In this document: positions 21,577-22,632 of the stretch, piece by piece
How the letters are laid out: every line of letters begins with the position of its first letter
Numbering within the stretch: position 1 is the first letter of the stretch
NCBI GenBank assembly: GCA_000720805.1
Contig: JODI01000110.1
Coordinates: 1 to 22,632 of the forward strand
Direction of reading: 5' to 3'
Source: Streptomyces violaceoruber
Lineage (GTDB): Bacteria > Actinomycetota > Actinomycetes > Streptomycetales > Streptomycetaceae
DNA length: 22,632 nt
Notes under the pieces: model-generated
What the model was told of the DNA's origin: nothing
Databases searched by the model: none
What the model saw: the letters and a program-made list of their open reading frames with translations, nothing else
Translations under genes and position numbers: made by a program

Positions 21577-21890
21577 CTCTATGTGGATCGGTCGGTGGCG
21601 GTCATACCGGTTGCGCTACGGTCCTTCATGGACGCTGCCGGGCGGGGCCGGTTGCTGTGGTTGCTGTACTTCGCTGCTGTACCGCCACCTCAGGACCTCA
21701 TCCTTATCAGGTCGATCCCGGGGAGTCGGCAACGTCGGCCAACCGGCCGGTGCCCTTGGCTGATCGTCCGTTGCCATTCGGCGATGGTCGGCGCTGTCCG
21801 CACCTGTTGGTGTCAGCCGACCAGCTCCCTCTCGACAGCTCTGCTGCCAGTTCTTCTGGTACTGGCGGGCATGGCGAACGTCACTGGGAT

Positions 21891-22397
21891 CTAGTAGATC
21901 CTCCATTCCCGCTCCGGGATTGAACCCTCCCAGCTGTCCACGCACATTTCCGCCCACTCTGGCGCAACGAAGACTGGGCGAGTGCGGGCGTAGTCGCCGT
22001 TCTGCTGGCACCGCATGACCAGACCAAGCCTGGGGATACCGGCCTCGCCGTTCAGCCCGATACGGAGCCCTTCAATCTCTTCGATCCACTTGGTGAGTTC
22101 AGATGGCAGGCGGCCAACCAGACGCACGTCGTCATAGAGGACCTGCGGACCGCGGCAGGCATCGACAGCAACGGCCGCCAGTGTCTGTTCTTGGTGCAGG
22201 AAGTAGGTGTCGACGCCCAAGGTGCTGGATGGCAGCCACTGCGCGGGTCTGCCGCCTGATCCACTCACCGGCTCGCCCAGAACGGTCGCGACTTCCTCAA
22301 CGCTCTGGCCGAAGCGCAGAGGACCCACGGCCTCCAATGGGGACCATTCCCACTCGGGGCGATGCGCGTCTGAGCGAACCTCCTGCGGCCACCACAT
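21891..22397 (-). CDS. Hypothetical protein on the presumed element
   Basis: 168 aa, not recognised with confidence. The N-terminal half has WSPLEAVGPLRFGQSVEEVA and VLGEP, a motif type seen in many small actinobacterial proteins, some of which act as immunity partners of polymorphic toxins. That link is only suggestive. No signal peptide or membrane segment is present, and it is acidic, with several Trp. ATG 22397 is chosen because GGGGAG lies 7 nt upstream; an upstream ATG at 22436 would add 13 residues and has only a G-run before it. No toxin gene is visible on either side. Confidence 0.6.
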   Translation of the reverse strand: MWWPQEVRSDAHRPEWEWSPLEAVGPLRFGQSVEEVATVLGEPVSGSGGRPAQWLPSSTLGVDTYFLHQEQTLAAVAVDACRGPQVLYDDVRLVGRLPSELTKWIEEIEGLRIGLNGEAGIPRLGLVMRCQQNGDYARTRPVFVAPEWAEMCVDSWEGSIPEREWRIY

Positions 22398-22606
22398 CGT
22401 GAAACTCCCCATGCCAGACGGATTTACGGAGGGCATCCTTTCACCCCCCGTTGCTACCGAGGCGGCAGGCCCTGAGGTCGGCGGAGCGGCTTTGGGCTGG
22501 AGCTGCTTTGGGGCGAGTGATCATGGCCCCGTAACGACTCAGTACGCGATAGCCAGGGACCTCCGAGGGATGCGCTGGGCCTTGGCGATCCTGCGAGACT
22601 GCCGAC

Positions 22607-22632
22607 ATGACTGACATCATCATGGTCAGTGA
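22607..22632 (+). CDS. Possible start of a gene, truncated by the window end
   Basis: ATG 22607 opens a frame reading MTDIIMVS to the last base. The ribosome binding site is weak, and only eight codons are visible, so this is only a candidate. The region 22398-22606 between it and the divergent gene has no other convincing gene and would hold both promoters. Confidence 0.3.

Larger units (their letters stand above)
21406..21890. other. Region between the small membrane gene and the element gene: tandem repeat, tRNA terminator, att-like tRNA fragment
   Basis: 485 bp without a protein gene. It holds a 13-bp tandem repeat (21469-21481 and 21482-21494), the tRNA terminator hairpin (21491-21529), the tRNA-Arg 3' fragment (21535-21576), and GC-variable sequence to 21890 with three related TTGCTGT/GCTGCTGT motifs at 21652-21682. 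Confidence 0.6.
21577..22632. mobile_element. Presumed end of an integrated element, continuing beyond the window
   Basis: This is inferred from the tRNA 3' fragment at 21535-21576: the 3' side of the tRNA (left) keeps its terminator, and the 5' side (right) is foreign. Base composition here is more mixed and lower in GC than the operons to the left. No integrase, relaxase, phage or IS gene is visible in the 1 kb present, so the element type is unknown. Confidence 0.4.

Noticed and set aside
21535..21625. A complete tRNA or an intron-bearing tRNA gene
   Set aside because: No 5' acceptor strand (GCACTCG) and no 5' anticodon-stem strand can be found upstream; the break lies before position 32, not in the anticodon loop as for group I introns.
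22441..22623. Small minus-strand frame near the right end
   Set aside because: No ribosome binding site and no recognisable pattern; it overlaps the probable promoter region between divergent genes.

Overview
The window reads as actinobacterial chromosome, almost certainly Streptomyces or a close relative. GC and third-position GC are very high, GTG starts and probable leaderless starts occur, and the gene families are typical of the genus (paired GAF-ANTAR regulators, STAS factor, F420-type PPOX oxidoreductase, HGxxPAAW-like membrane protein, MSMEG_6728-type DNA glycosylase). No rRNA or CRISPR array is visible, and no complete tRNA.

Left part (1-4480): the 3' end of a gene with a carboxypeptidase-regulatory-like domain, a YceI-family protein, a CxxC-type hypothetical protein, two GAF-ANTAR regulators, a STAS-domain protein and a PPOX-type flavin/F420 oxidoreductase, followed by a repeat-rich noncoding stretch. 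4478-6921 holds a DHA2-type MFS exporter with a TetR regulator downstream on the same strand. The exporter promoter is overlaid by a long inverted repeat that is a good operator candidate.

Central part (6981-13290): a tightly coupled minus-strand operon of OmpR/PhoP-type response regulator, sensor kinase, GT2 polyprenyl-phosphate sugar synthase fused to GtrA, and a GT39/YkcB-like membrane glycosyltransferase, closed by an 18-bp hairpin. It looks like a regulated module that loads a sugar on a polyprenyl carrier, flips it and transfers it to an extracytoplasmic acceptor. The operon promoter carries 7-bp half-sites in a 7-N4-7 arrangement, the geometry known for mycobacterial PhoP. A denser array with the same geometry lies about 2.3 kb away, just upstream of a separate GtrA-like gene (15607). 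This possible regulon link is the most interesting pattern here.

Right part (13370-21405): a DUF2797-type protein, a small membrane protein divergent from a MarR regulator, the GtrA-like gene, a secreted protein with a very basic A-rich leader, a cold-shock-like protein, an aldo/keto reductase divergent from an HTH regulator across a 16-bp palindrome, a two-gene hypothetical unit, a pyrimidine-dimer glycosylase, a decayed IS1380-type transposase fragment and a small membrane protein.

Right end (21491-22632): a tRNA terminator and the 3' 42 nt of a tRNA-Arg(ACG) gene whose 5' half is missing. This is the expected form of the tRNA-distal attachment site of an integrative element, so sequence from about 21577 rightward is probably the end of an integrated element. 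It carries an unrecognised gene and the start of another possible gene.
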